Assembly (NCBI GenBank): GCA_002354805.1
Contig: DEMH01000004.1
Location: 71,150-135,149 of the forward strand
Direction of reading: 5' to 3'
DNA from: Gammaproteobacteria bacterium UBA2675
GTDB lineage: Bacteria; Pseudomonadota; Gammaproteobacteria; Pseudomonadales; Pseudohongiellaceae
DNA length: 64,000 bases
Every line of letters starts with the position of its first letter. The stretch's first letter is position 1. The translations under genes and the position numbers were made by a program. The notes beneath the pieces were generated by a model. The model did not search any database. It saw only the letters and a program-made list of their open reading frames with translations, and was not told where the DNA came from. This document shows positions 7,240 to 16,161 of this stretch, one piece after another.

Positions 7240-8388
7240 TTGAATAATCCAGCAGTTCTGGCCCTTGAGGATGGTAGTGTCTTCAGAGGCAGGGCTATCG
7301 GTGCCCTGGGTCTGGCGAGTGGAGAAGTGGTATTTAACACGGCAATGACCGGTTATCAGGAAATATTGACTGACCCTTCCTACGCGAGACAGATTGTTAC
7401 ACTGACCTATCCTCATATTGGCAATACCGGTACCAATGCCGAAGATAATGAGTCTGATCGCGCCTGGGCCGCTGGCCTGGTCATCCGCAATCTGGCAATG
7501 ACTGTCAGCAACTGGCGCAGTGAGCAGAGCCTCGAAGAATTTCTGAAAGACCAGAATGTAGTGTCGATTGCAGAAATTGATACGCGCGCACTGACACAGC
7601 TGTTACGCGACAAAGGTCCTCTCAATGGCTGTATTCTCAGTGGCGACATGCTGGCTGAGAAAGGTGAACAGTACGCCTTGGACCAGGCCAGGGGTTTTCC
7701 CGGGCTGAAGGGTATGGATCTGGCCAAAGTGGTGTCAGTGAAGTCACCCTACGAGTGGACGCAGGGTGAGTGGCGTCCGGGTGGCGAAGGTTATCCGGAA
7801 ATGCAGCACGAAAAACCCTTCCACGTGGTGGCCTTCGATTACGGCGTGAAGCGCAATATTCTGCGCATGCTGGCACAGCGTAACTGCAAGGTGACAGTCG
7901 TGCCAGCGCAGACCCCGGCCAGCGAGGTGCTGGCCATGAATCCCGACGGCATATTCCTGTCCAATGGCCCTGGAGACCCGGAGCCTTGCGATTACGCAAT
8001 CGCTGCGATCCGCGAAGTGCTGGAAACAGATATTCCTGTATTCGGTATCTGTCTGGGCTGTCAGCTGCTGGGCCTGGCCTGTGGCGCCAAAACCGCCAAA
8101 ATGCAGCTGGGGCATCACGGCGCCAACCACCCGGTACAGAACCTGGACGATGGCACGGTGATGATCACCAGTCAGAACCATGGTTTCGCTGTGGATGAAA
8201 AAACGCTGCCGGCTAATCTGCGGGCAACACATCGATCGCTGTTCGATGGCTCTCTGCAGGGCATCGAGCGGACAGACAAGCCAGCATTCGCATTTCAGGG
8301 GCATCCGGAAGCCAGTCCCGGTCCGCACGATATTGCACCGCTGTTCGACAAATTTGTTGACCTGATGGAAAAACGCGCCGCGCGATGA
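7240..8388 (+). CDS. carA: Carbamoyl-phosphate synthase small subunit CarA
   Basis: Glutaminase subunit that delivers ammonia to CarB for carbamoyl phosphate, the shared precursor of arginine and pyrimidines. The N-terminal CPSase domain is followed by a class I glutamine amidotransferase with the nucleophile in FGICLGCQLLG (Cys about residue 271) and the His/Glu pair in FQGHPEASPGP. Translation starts at TTG 7240 with GGGAG about eight bases upstream; E. coli carA also starts with UUG, and no ATG fits the conserved N-terminus. 382 residues. It is separated from carB by 37 bases and probably controlled by the leader hairpin upstream. Confidence 0.97.
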   Translation: MNNPAVLALEDGSVFRGRAIGALGLASGEVVFNTAMTGYQEILTDPSYARQIVTLTYPHIGNTGTNAEDNESDRAWAAGLVIRNLAMTVSNWRSEQSLEEFLKDQNVVSIAEIDTRALTQLLRDKGPLNGCILSGDMLAEKGEQYALDQARGFPGLKGMDLAKVVSVKSPYEWTQGEWRPGGEGYPEMQHEKPFHVVAFDYGVKRNILRMLAQRNCKVTVVPAQTPASEVLAMNPDGIFLSNGPGDPEPCDYAIAAIREVLETDIPVFGICLGCQLLGLACGAKTAKMQLGHHGANHPVQNLDDGTVMITSQNHGFAVDEKTLPANLRATHRSLFDGSLQGIERTDKPAFAFQGHPEASPGPHDIAPLFDKFVDLMEKRAAR

Positions 8389-8425
8389 TCCGCCGGCCAA
8401 CACAACATACAGATACGGTTCAGTT

Positions 8426-11400
8426 ATGCCTAAACGTACAGATATCAAAAGTATCCTGATCATCGGGGCCGGTCCGATTGTCATCGGCCAGGCCTGTGAG
8501 TTTGACTACTCGGGCGCCCAGGCCTGCCAGGCACTGCGCGAGGAAGGTTTCCGCGTCATTCTGGTCAACTCCAATCCCGCGACAATCATGACCGATCCGG
8601 CTATGGCCGACGCGACCTACATCGAGCCGGTAACCTGGCAGATCGTGGAAAAAATCATCGAAAAAGAGCGTCCTGACGCCATATTGCCGACTATGGGTGG
8701 CCAGACGGCGCTTAACTGTGCACTGGATCTTGAAAAGCACGGCGTGCTGGCCAAGTACAATGTCGAGATGATTGGCGCGCGCGCCGAGTCAATCGACAAG
8801 GCCGAAGACCGGGAGCTGTTTGACGATGCGATGAAAGCCATCGGGCTGGCAACGCCACGCCACGGCATTGCACGCAGCATGGAGGAGGCCTTCAAGGCGC
8901 TGGATGAAGTGGGTTTCCCCTGCATCATTCGCCCCTCGTTCACCATGGGTGGCACTGGTGGTGGTATCGCCTATAACAAGGAAGAGTTTGTTGAAATATG
9001 CACGCGTGGTATGGAGTTGTCTCCCACCAATGAGCTGCTGATCGATGAGTCGCTGATTGGCTGGAAAGAGTATGAGATGGAAGTTGTCCGCGATAAAAAC
9101 GACAACTGCATCATCGTCTGTACCATTGAAAACTTCGATGCGATGGGTGTGCATACCGGTGACTCGATCACTGTGGCGCCGTCACAGACGCTGACGGACA
9201 AAGAATTCCAGATTCTGCGAAACGCGTCGATCGCAGTACTTCGCGAGATCGGTGTGGAGACCGGCGGTTCCAACGTACAGTTCGGTATGTGTCCGAAAAC
9301 CGGCCGGCTGGTAGTTATCGAAATGAATCCACGCGTGTCGCGTTCATCGGCGCTGGCGTCCAAGGCAACCGGCTTCCCGATCGCCCGCGTTGCAGCCAAG
9401 CTGGCTGTGGGATTCACACTGGATGAGCTGCGCAATGAAATCACGGGTGGAGCCACGCCCTCCTCCTTCGAGCCATCCATCGACTACGTGGTTACCAAGA
9501 TCCCGCGCTTCACGTTCGAGAAATTCCCGGAAGCCAATGACCGCATTACGACCCAGATGAAGTCGGTCGGTGAAGTCATGGCAATCGGTCGCACCTTCCA
9601 GGAGTCGCTACAGAAAGCCTTGCGTGGACTGGAAGTAGGCATCAATGGTCTCGATCCGATTCTGGATACAGGCGTCAGTGATGCCATGGATATCCTGAGA
9701 GGCGAGCTGATGGATGCGGGCAGTGACCGCATTCGTTATGTGGGCGACGCTTTCCGGCAGGGCTGGTCAGTTGATACCGTGGCCGAGCTGACGGGCATCG
9801 ACCCCTGGTTTTTGGCGCAGATCGAAGACCTGATCAAGGATGAGCTGAACATAACGCAGCTGCGTCTGCAGGATCTAAACAAAGAACAGCTGTTTGCTCT
9901 CAAGCGCAAGGGTTTCTCGGATGCGCGCCTGGCTGATCTGCTCGCTGAAACCGAGCAGGCTGTGCGCGAGTGCAGGCACTCGCTGGGTGTGCGGCCGGTC
10001 TACAAGCGCGTTGACACCTGTGCCGCCGAGTTTAAGTCAACAACCGCATACATGTATTCGTGCTACGAGCCGGAATGCGAGTCACGGCCCAGTGACCGGA
10101 AAAAAATCATGGTGCTTGGCGGCGGTCCGAACCGCATCGGTCAGGGTATTGAGTTTGACTACTGCTGCGTGCACGCGGCACTGGCGATGCGGGAAGACGG
10201 TTACGAGACCATCATGGTTAACTGTAACCCGGAAACTGTATCCACAGACTACAACATCTCCGATCGCCTGTACTTCGAGCCGGTAACGCTGGAAGATGTA
10301 CTGGAGATTGTGGCAGTCGAAAAACCAGTGGGTGTGATAGTTCAGTTTGGCGGCCAGACACCGCTCAACCTGGCTACGCGGCTGGAACAGGCTGGTGTGC
10401 CGGTAATTGGTACCAGCCCGGATGCCATCGACCTGGCCGAGGATCGTGAGCGTTTCCAGAAGCTCATCCAGAAGCTGGGCCTGAAGCAGCCACCAAACTG
10501 TATCGTGCGCAGCGTCGAGCAGTGTATTGCAGAAGCCGAGCGCATTTCCTACCCGCTGGTCGTGCGTCCGTCGTACGTGCTGGGTGGTCGCGCGATGGAG
10601 ATCGTGTATAACGAGGAAGAACTCAATCGTTATATGCGCAACGTCGTCAAGGTCGGCAATGACAGCCCGGTGCTGCTGGATTACTTCCTTAATGCCGCCA
10701 TCGAAATCGATGTCGATCTGGTCAGCGACGGCAAGGATGTCGTAGTCGGTGCCATCATGCAGCATATTGAGCAGGCCGGTGTTCACTCAGGTGACTCTGC
10801 ATGCTCACTGCCACCGTACAATCTGCCGGCGGACGTTCAGAATCTGATTCGTGAGCAGGTTGCCAGCCTGGCAAGAGAATTGAATGTGGTTGGTCTGATG
10901 AATACGCAGCTGGCCTACCAGGACGGTGAAATCTACGTGATTGAAGTCAATCCGCGTGCCTCGCGTACCGTGCCGTTTGTGTCCAAGTGCATCGGTGTGT
11001 CGCTGGCCAAGGTTGCGGCCCGCTGTATGGCCGGCACCTCACTGGCGGAACAGGGGTTCACCAAAGAGATCATACCGAAAACCTATGCGGTCAAAGAGGC
11101 TGTGTTCCCGTTCAACAAGTTCCCGGGTGTAGACCCCATTCTGGGTCCGGAGATGAAGTCTACCGGCGAAGTAATGGGTGTCGGTGAGACTTTCGCGGAA
11201 GCCTTTGCCAAGTCGCAGCTTGGTGCCGGTGAAGAAATTGCCCGCAGCGGCACGGTCTTCATCAGTGTCCGTGAGGCAGACAAGCCCAAAGTGGCGGCTG
11301 TGGCCAGACGCTTCCATGAGCTGGGCTTCTCGCTGGTTGCGACGACAGGCACGGCGGCGGTCATCGAGGCTGCAGGTCTTGAGGTCAAGCGTGTCAACAA

Positions 11401-11650
11401 GGTGATGGAAGGACGTCCTCATGTTGTTGATATGATCAAAAATGAGGAAATTGACCTCATCGTCAATACTACCGAAGGCAAGCAGGCAATCGCCGATTCA
11501 TCAACGATTCGCCGGACTGCTCTGCGGCATGATGTGTTCTGCACGACGACACTGGCCAGTGCCAGCGCGGTGTGTGATGCATTGGCATTCGGTGATCAGC
11601 TGTCTGTCTACACCCTGCAGGAGCTGCATGCGCGCCTGACGGTGAGCTGA
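8426..11650 (+). CDS. carB: Carbamoyl-phosphate synthase large subunit CarB
   Basis: Synthetase subunit that makes carbamoyl phosphate from bicarbonate, ammonia and two ATP. Two homologous ATP-grasp halves are visible: the first begins with IGAGPIVIGQACEFDYSG, the second, near residue 555, with GGGPNRIGQGIEFDY. A C-terminal MGS-like allosteric domain follows from about residue 935, the site of UMP/ornithine control in the family. 1,074 residues, full length, no frameshift. Co-transcribed with carA. It is followed by a TIR element rather than directly by greA. Confidence 0.98.
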   Translation: MPKRTDIKSILIIGAGPIVIGQACEFDYSGAQACQALREEGFRVILVNSNPATIMTDPAMADATYIEPVTWQIVEKIIEKERPDAILPTMGGQTALNCALDLEKHGVLAKYNVEMIGARAESIDKAEDRELFDDAMKAIGLATPRHGIARSMEEAFKALDEVGFPCIIRPSFTMGGTGGGIAYNKEEFVEICTRGMELSPTNELLIDESLIGWKEYEMEVVRDKNDNCIIVCTIENFDAMGVHTGDSITVAPSQTLTDKEFQILRNASIAVLREIGVETGGSNVQFGMCPKTGRLVVIEMNPRVSRSSALASKATGFPIARVAAKLAVGFTLDELRNEITGGATPSSFEPSIDYVVTKIPRFTFEKFPEANDRITTQMKSVGEVMAIGRTFQESLQKALRGLEVGINGLDPILDTGVSDAMDILRGELMDAGSDRIRYVGDAFRQGWSVDTVAELTGIDPWFLAQIEDLIKDELNITQLRLQDLNKEQLFALKRKGFSDARLADLLAETEQAVRECRHSLGVRPVYKRVDTCAAEFKSTTAYMYSCYEPECESRPSDRKKIMVLGGGPNRIGQGIEFDYCCVHAALAMREDGYETIMVNCNPETVSTDYNISDRLYFEPVTLEDVLEIVAVEKPVGVIVQFGGQTPLNLATRLEQAGVPVIGTSPDAIDLAEDRERFQKLIQKLGLKQPPNCIVRSVEQCIAEAERISYPLVVRPSYVLGGRAMEIVYNEEELNRYMRNVVKVGNDSPVLLDYFLNAAIEIDVDLVSDGKDVVVGAIMQHIEQAGVHSGDSACSLPPYNLPADVQNLIREQVASLARELNVVGLMNTQLAYQDGEIYVIEVNPRASRTVPFVSKCIGVSLAKVAARCMAGTSLAEQGFTKEIIPKTYAVKEAVFPFNKFPGVDPILGPEMKSTGEVMGVGETFAEAFAKSQLGAGEEIARSGTVFISVREADKPKVAAVARRFHELGFSLVATTGTAAVIEAAGLEVKRVNKVMEGRPHVVDMIKNEEIDLIVNTTEGKQAIADSSTIRRTALRHDVFCTTTLASASAVCDALAFGDQLSVYTLQELHARLTVS

Positions 11651-11653
11651 TCT

Positions 11654-11918
11654 AGTGTCCTGTCTGGTTAGTTCGCATGGTTTCAGAGTGATTGTCGGTT
11701 GTCAGGACAAGGCATGTTTCGCAGATAATAGCGCGCTATTATCAAGCAACATAACGCAGTCATGGCATCTGACAATCACTCCCGAAGGGCGCGTCCTGCA
11801 ACACTTCTGACCGCGTTGCAGCCCTTGCCAAGGGCTTCGGCCATTAGCCGCGGTCTGCGCCTTGCCAGAAGCATTGCAGGGCGCGCTGAAATGATGTGAA
11901 CTAACCAGGCAGGACACT
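11654..11918. mobile_element. 265-bp non-autonomous TIR element (MITE-like) with two hairpins
   Basis: The ends are 21-bp inverted repeats: AGTGTCCTGTCTGGTTAGTTC (11654-11674) and its complement at 11898-11918, with one mismatch. Inside are two large imperfect hairpins. The first spans 11686-11781, with outer arms GAGTGATTGTC and its complement, and a central perfect 20-bp palindrome at 11724-11743. The second spans 11789-11886, with arms GCGCGTCCTGCAA and its near complement, inner arms CTTCTG/CAGAAG, and a small GCCCTTG/CAAGGGC hairpin. No coding capacity or clear target duplication was found. The form is that of a MITE or a structured repeat. Confidence 0.75.
11724..11743. repeat. Perfect 20-bp palindrome in the TIR element
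   Basis: GATAATAGCGCGCTATTATC is its own reverse complement. Its centre (11733.5) coincides with the centre of the outer 11-bp arms of the first hairpin, showing that the whole 96-bp segment is one nested dyad. Confidence 0.85.
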
Positions 11919-11972
11919 GGGGTGGCTGGACAACGCAGTCCAAACTAAGCATTATATAGAGTCGAGAGTGCT

Positions 11973-12012
11973 GGCGGGGCTTCCCTGGGGAAGTCCCGCC
12001 GGTATTTTTTTT
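11973..12012 (+). terminator. Intrinsic terminator after carAB / before greA
   Basis: GGCGGGgCTTCCC pairs with GGGAAGtCCCGCC and is followed by a run of eight T. It is the probable end of the carAB transcript. The TIR element lies between carB and this hairpin, so the element is likely part of the carB 3' untranslated RNA. Confidence 0.85.
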
Positions 12013-12053
12013 ATTCCTTGATTTTAGATTCCAGAGGAATCTGTGAGAGTGAT

Positions 12054-12530
12054 ATGAGAAAAGTGCCCATGACCATTGGCGGCGCGGAGAAACTGCGCGC
12101 AGAACTCAATGAGTTGAAGACGGTGAAACGACCAGCAATCATTCAGGCTATTGCGGAGGCGCGTGAACACGGCGATTTGCGCGAAAACGCGGAGTACCAT
12201 GCTGCCCGCGAGCAGCAGAGCTTCTGTGAAGGTCGCATCAAGGAGATCGAGGGCAAACTCGCCGATTCTGAGATCATTGATGTCACGACCATAGCCGAGT
12301 CCGGCAAGGTCATCTTTGGCTCTACCGTGACGCTGCTGAATCTGGAGTCTGATGCGACCGTGCGTTACCAGATCGTGGGCGAAGATGAGGCTGATGTAAA
12401 AGCCGGAAAAATCTCTGTTGCCTCACCGATCGCGCGAGCCATCATGGGCAAGGAAGAAGGTGACGTTGTGGTGGTCAAAGCGCCATCAGGCGACATTGAG
12501 TACGAGGTGGATCAGGTAGAACACCTCTAA
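12054..12530 (+). CDS. greA: Transcription elongation factor GreA
   Basis: Rescues backtracked RNA polymerase by stimulating cleavage of the nascent RNA through the secondary channel. The N-terminal coiled coil carries the tip motif GDLRENAEYHAAREQQ with the acidic residues needed for cleavage, and the C-terminal FKBP-like domain includes SPIARAIMGKEEGD. Although the frame is open from 12018, ATG 12054 (MRKVPMTIGGAEKL) aligns with the E. coli start and gives exactly 158 residues. Because the carAB terminator precedes it, greA needs its own promoter; the TATATA at about 11954 is a possible -10. Confidence 0.96.
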   Translation: MRKVPMTIGGAEKLRAELNELKTVKRPAIIQAIAEAREHGDLRENAEYHAAREQQSFCEGRIKEIEGKLADSEIIDVTTIAESGKVIFGSTVTLLNLESDATVRYQIVGEDEADVKAGKISVASPIARAIMGKEEGDVVVVKAPSGDIEYEVDQVEHL

Positions 12531-12543
12531 TCCCTGGCGGGCC

Positions 12544-12561
12544 GGGCCACGTGCCTGGCCC
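12544..12561. terminator. Short stem-loop between convergent greA and yhbY
   Basis: GGGCCA (12544-12549) pairs with TGGCCC (12556-12561). There is no T-run, so only a weak termination candidate. Confidence 0.3.
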
Positions 12562-12586
12562 CTCCAGATAGGTGGTGGCGAACTGA

Positions 12587-12922
12587 TTACTGCGGAGTTC
12601 CGCCAAAACGAAGCAGATTAGACAGTTTGGGATCGGGCTTGGCGGCAGGCTTAAGCAGCACCACAACATTGCCGATACTCTGCACACATTGCGCGCCGGT
12701 TTGCTGGCACACTTCTTCGGTTACTTCCTGACGAGCGTCCCTGTCTCCGACGCTGACTTTTATTTTAATCAGTTCGTGCTGTGCCAAAGCCCGGTTTATT
12801 TCCTTCAAAACGCCCTCGCTGAGCCCGTTCTGGGCGATGGTCACGACTGGTTTGAGCCCGTGGGCGATTGCGCGAAGCTTTTTAAGTTCCTGATTACTCA
12901 GTGGTTGCTTGCGATTGCTCAT
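12587..12922 (-). CDS. yhbY: YhbY-type CRM-domain ribosome assembly protein
   Basis: Small RNA-binding protein with one CRM domain, associated in E. coli with pre-50S particles. The segment LSNQELKKLRAIAHGLKPVVTIAQ and the following helix-sheet pattern cover the CRM fold, and a basic C-terminal tail follows. Start chosen at ATG 12922 (MSNRKQPLSN), removing 21 residues of upstream open frame. 111 residues against ~97 in E. coli. It converges on greA and is divergent from ftsH, the usual neighbourhood, except that rlmE, which normally stands across from yhbY, is missing. Confidence 0.92.
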   Translation of the reverse strand: MSNRKQPLSNQELKKLRAIAHGLKPVVTIAQNGLSEGVLKEINRALAQHELIKIKVSVGDRDARQEVTEEVCQQTGAQCVQSIGNVVVLLKPAAKPDPKLSNLLRFGGTPQ

Positions 12923-12973
12923 AAAAAATCCGGGTGATTTGAAGAAAGGACGCGCATTGTAGGTCAGCATTTC

Positions 12974-13002
12974 TTGGACAATCAAGAGTTGTATCTTGTA
13001 AT
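12974..13002 (+). promoter_or_regulatory. Probable ftsH promoter
   Basis: TTGGAC (12974-12979), 17 bp, TGTAAT (12997-13002), about 190 bp before ftsH. The rest of the 272-bp gap between yhbY and ftsH holds no gene. Confidence 0.55.
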
Positions 13003-13194
13003 ATCGAATCCGGTCCCCATCTTAATAACGTATCAGATAGTGAAAATCCAGCCGGCGAGACGCGGTTGTCTCATTGCTGCCAGGCGCAGCAGTCACGAAC
13101 TCAACAATAATGACGTCGGGATCTGAGGGAATGGCAAAGGCCGTTTAGGCGGTCTTATCAGTTTGAAAATGACACATTAAAAAGGGGGTCTCCC

Positions 13195-15141
13195 TTGAAC
13201 GACATGGCGAAGAATTTACTGCTTTGGATGGTGATTGCAGCGGTATTGCTGACAGTGTTCAACAATATCAATCAGGAGCCGGCAACTTCGCAGGTTAATT
13301 ACTCCGAATTTATTCGGGAAGTCCGCAGCGGGCAGGTAGAGTCGGTCAATATTTCCGGCGTATCGGTCAATGGCGTCCGTACCGACAACAGCCGTTTCAC
13401 CACCACTATCCCGATGATCGGTGACGATGAACTGATGTCTGACCTGTTTAACAATGGCGTTGAGATCAGGGCCTCGGAACCTGAGCGGCAGAGCCTGTGG
13501 ACGCAGCTGCTGGTGGCCAGTTTCCCGATTCTGATCATAATTGCGCTGTTCTTTTTCTTTATGCGGCAGATGCAGGGTGGTGCTGGCGGCGGCAAGGGCG
13601 GCCCCATGTCATTCGGCAAGAGCAAGGCCAAACTGCTGGGTGAAGACCAGATCAAAGTGACATTCTCGGATGTGGCTGGTGTTGAAGAGGCCAAGGAAGA
13701 CGTCAAAGAGCTGGTCGACTTCCTGCGCGAGCCCGACAAATTCCAGCGCCTGGGTGGCCGCATCCCGCGCGGCATTCTGATGGTCGGTCAGCCGGGCACC
13801 GGTAAGACACTGCTTGCAAAAGCCATCGCCGGCGAGGCCAAAGTGCCATTCTTCTCCATCTCGGGTTCTGATTTTGTCGAGATGTTTGTAGGTGTGGGTG
13901 CGTCTCGTGTACGCGACATGTTTGATCAGGCCAAAAAACAGGCCCCCTGTATTATCTTCATCGACGAGATCGATGCAGTAGGTCGTCACCGTGGTGCCGG
14001 CCTTGGTGGTGGTCACGATGAGCGCGAGCAGACATTGAACCAGTTGCTGGTTGAGATGGACGGCTTCGAGGTGAACGACGGCATTATTGTTATCGCAGCT
14101 ACCAACCGTCCTGACGTGCTTGATCCGGCTCTGCTGCGTCCTGGTCGTTTCGACCGCCAGGTTGTCGTAGGTCTGCCAGACATTCGTGGTCGTGAGCAGA
14201 TTCTCAAGGTACATATGCGCAAAGTGCCGATCGCGGACAATGTTGATGCAGCAGTGATCGCGCGCGGCACGCCTGGTTTCTCCGGCGCCGACCTTGCCAA
14301 CCTGGTTAACGAGGCTGCATTGTTTGCAGCGCGTGCCAGCAAGCGCCTGGTCACCATGGAAGAGTTCGAGAAAGCCAAAGACAAGATCATGATGGGCACA
14401 GAGCGCAAGTCCATGGTCATGTCCGAGAAAGAAAAAACCAATACTGCCTACCACGAAGCAGGTCATGCGATTGTGGGGCGCCTGGTGCCGGAACATGATC
14501 CTGTCTATAAAGTCAGTATCATCCCGCGCGGCCGTGCGCTAGGTGTGACAATGTTCCTGCCTGAAGAGGATCGTTACAGCATCAGCAAACGCGCGATTAT
14601 CAGCCAGATATGCAGCCTTTATGGTGGTCGTATCGCGGAAGAGATGACTCTGGGTGAGGAAGGCGTTACTACGGGTGCGTCCAACGACATCCAGCGCGCG
14701 ACCGAGATGGCCAGAAACATGGTTACCAAGTGGGGGCTGTCCGAAAAACTGGGACCACTGATGTATGCCGAGGACGATGGTGAGGTATTCCTGGGGCGCT
14801 CAGCTGGTGGGTCGCAGACCCAGCATTCGGGTGAAACCGCAAAACTGATCGACGAAGAAATCAAGCGTATCATTGATTACTGCTATGGCACGGCCAAGCG
14901 CTTGCTGGATGAGAACCGCGACAAGCTGGAGCTGATGAAAGACGCCTTGATGGAGTACGAAACCATTGACGTTGAGCAGATCAATGACATCATGGACGGA
15001 CGCAAGCCCCGTCCACCAGCTGACTGGTCTGACCCGAGCAGTGGATCCGGCTCTGCGCGCTCTGATGCGAGCGACGACAAGGCCAGCGATGAAAGCGAGC
15101 GGACTGACAATCCGATCGGTGGTCCGGCCAGCGAACATTGA
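13195..15141 (+). CDS. ftsH: ATP-dependent membrane zinc protease FtsH
   Basis: Inner-membrane AAA+ protease that degrades LpxC, sigma-32 and misassembled membrane proteins. An N-terminal membrane helix (about residues 5-23), a periplasmic domain and a second helix near 100-123 are followed by the AAA module, with Walker A GQPGTGKT near residue 198 and Walker B IIFIDEIDAVG. The zinc protease domain has HEAGH at residues 420-424. The Walker A starts VGQPG rather than the usual VGPPG. TTG 13195 is chosen as start because GGGGG stands six bases upstream; ATG 13204 is too far from it. The last 45 residues are a Ser/Asp-rich tail. 648 residues. Confidence 0.97.
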   Translation: MNDMAKNLLLWMVIAAVLLTVFNNINQEPATSQVNYSEFIREVRSGQVESVNISGVSVNGVRTDNSRFTTTIPMIGDDELMSDLFNNGVEIRASEPERQSLWTQLLVASFPILIIIALFFFFMRQMQGGAGGGKGGPMSFGKSKAKLLGEDQIKVTFSDVAGVEEAKEDVKELVDFLREPDKFQRLGGRIPRGILMVGQPGTGKTLLAKAIAGEAKVPFFSISGSDFVEMFVGVGASRVRDMFDQAKKQAPCIIFIDEIDAVGRHRGAGLGGGHDEREQTLNQLLVEMDGFEVNDGIIVIAATNRPDVLDPALLRPGRFDRQVVVGLPDIRGREQILKVHMRKVPIADNVDAAVIARGTPGFSGADLANLVNEAALFAARASKRLVTMEEFEKAKDKIMMGTERKSMVMSEKEKTNTAYHEAGHAIVGRLVPEHDPVYKVSIIPRGRALGVTMFLPEEDRYSISKRAIISQICSLYGGRIAEEMTLGEEGVTTGASNDIQRATEMARNMVTKWGLSEKLGPLMYAEDDGEVFLGRSAGGSQTQHSGETAKLIDEEIKRIIDYCYGTAKRLLDENRDKLELMKDALMEYETIDVEQINDIMDGRKPRPPADWSDPSSGSGSARSDASDDKASDESERTDNPIGGPASEH

Positions 15142-15175
15142 TGGTCCTTTCATAAGTGGCAGCTAGCTGGAACGA

Positions 15176-16072
15176 ATGACAACTGATAGATCCAATCCGG
15201 CACGCCCCCGGCATCGGGGGCTGTGCTGTTCAGGCCGCTGGCTTGATCTCTCTACGCCTGTTGTCATGGGCGTCATTAATGTAACGCCTGACTCCTTCTC
15301 GGATGGCGGTCAATTCGCCGCACAAAAAAACTCCTTTTCCGTATCAATCGACAAAGTGCTGCGCCAGGCAGAGTCCATGGTTGCGGCTGGTGCTGCCTTG
15401 CTTGATGTTGGCGGTGAGTCTACGCGGCCAGGCGCCAGACTGGTTTCCGAGCAGGAGGAGCTTGACCGGGTGATCCCGGTTGTCGAGGCGATCGCCGGAG
15501 AGATGGATGTCATCATTTCTATAGATACCAGTACGCCGTCGGTCATCACAGCCGGAGCTGCCGCCGGTGCGGGTATGGTGAATGATGTGCGTGCGCTGCA
15601 GCGTGACGGCGCTCTGTCCGCAGCTGCCACCAGCAGGATGGCCGTGTGCCTGATGCACATGCAGGGCCAGCCATCCAATATGCAGGATCAGCCGCGCTAC
15701 CAGAATGTTCTCGATGAGGTGGATGATTTTCTCCGTCGGCGCGTTATCAGCGCAGAGGCCGCAGGAATCGACCGTTCGCGTTTGTGTATTGATCCGGGTT
15801 TCGGGTTCGGTAAATCTGACCAGCACAATTATCATCTGCTGGCGCATCTGAGCTATTTTCTGCAACAGCACAAGTTGCCGGTCCTGGTGGGTATGTCGCG
15901 CAAATCGATGATTGGTCGTATCGTGAATCGGCCGGTTGATCAGCGTCTGGCGGGCAGCCTGGCGGCGGCAGTCATCGCGGCTGCAAATGGCGCAGACATC
16001 ATACGTGTTCACGATGTGCCAGAAACAGTCGATGCCATGCGGGTCCTGGCGGCCACCGTACAACATAGCTAG
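15176..16072 (+). CDS. folP: Dihydropteroate synthase FolP
   Basis: Condenses p-aminobenzoate with hydroxymethyl-dihydropterin diphosphate in folate synthesis, and is the sulfonamide target. TIM-barrel signatures are MGVINVTPDSFSDGG, DVGGESTRPGA, and the C-terminal VGMSRKSMIG loop. ATG 15176 has GGAA five bases upstream. The first ~25 residues before the conserved core are more basic and longer than in many homologues. 298 residues, 34 bases after ftsH and before glmM, as in pseudomonads. Confidence 0.96.
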   Translation: MTTDRSNPARPRHRGLCCSGRWLDLSTPVVMGVINVTPDSFSDGGQFAAQKNSFSVSIDKVLRQAESMVAAGAALLDVGGESTRPGARLVSEQEELDRVIPVVEAIAGEMDVIISIDTSTPSVITAGAAAGAGMVNDVRALQRDGALSAAATSRMAVCLMHMQGQPSNMQDQPRYQNVLDEVDDFLRRRVISAEAAGIDRSRLCIDPGFGFGKSDQHNYHLLAHLSYFLQQHKLPVLVGMSRKSMIGRIVNRPVDQRLAGSLAAAVIAAANGADIIRVHDVPETVDAMRVLAATVQHS

Positions 16073-16161
16073 CGCGGAATGCGTTCGCTGGCAGAATCTG
16101 CGGCAGTATGCACTGAGGGCAGGTTTCACAACGATCAAAGAACAATAGGGAATCGTCTACG

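Noticed and set aside
11702..11917. Small antisense open frame inside the TIR element
   Set aside because: It follows the palindromic sequence of the element and shows no protein-like character.
13609..14496. Long antisense open frame opposite ftsH
   Set aside because: Composition is that of a frame shadow (Cys/His/Thr-rich, no fold signature), and ftsH covers the region fully.
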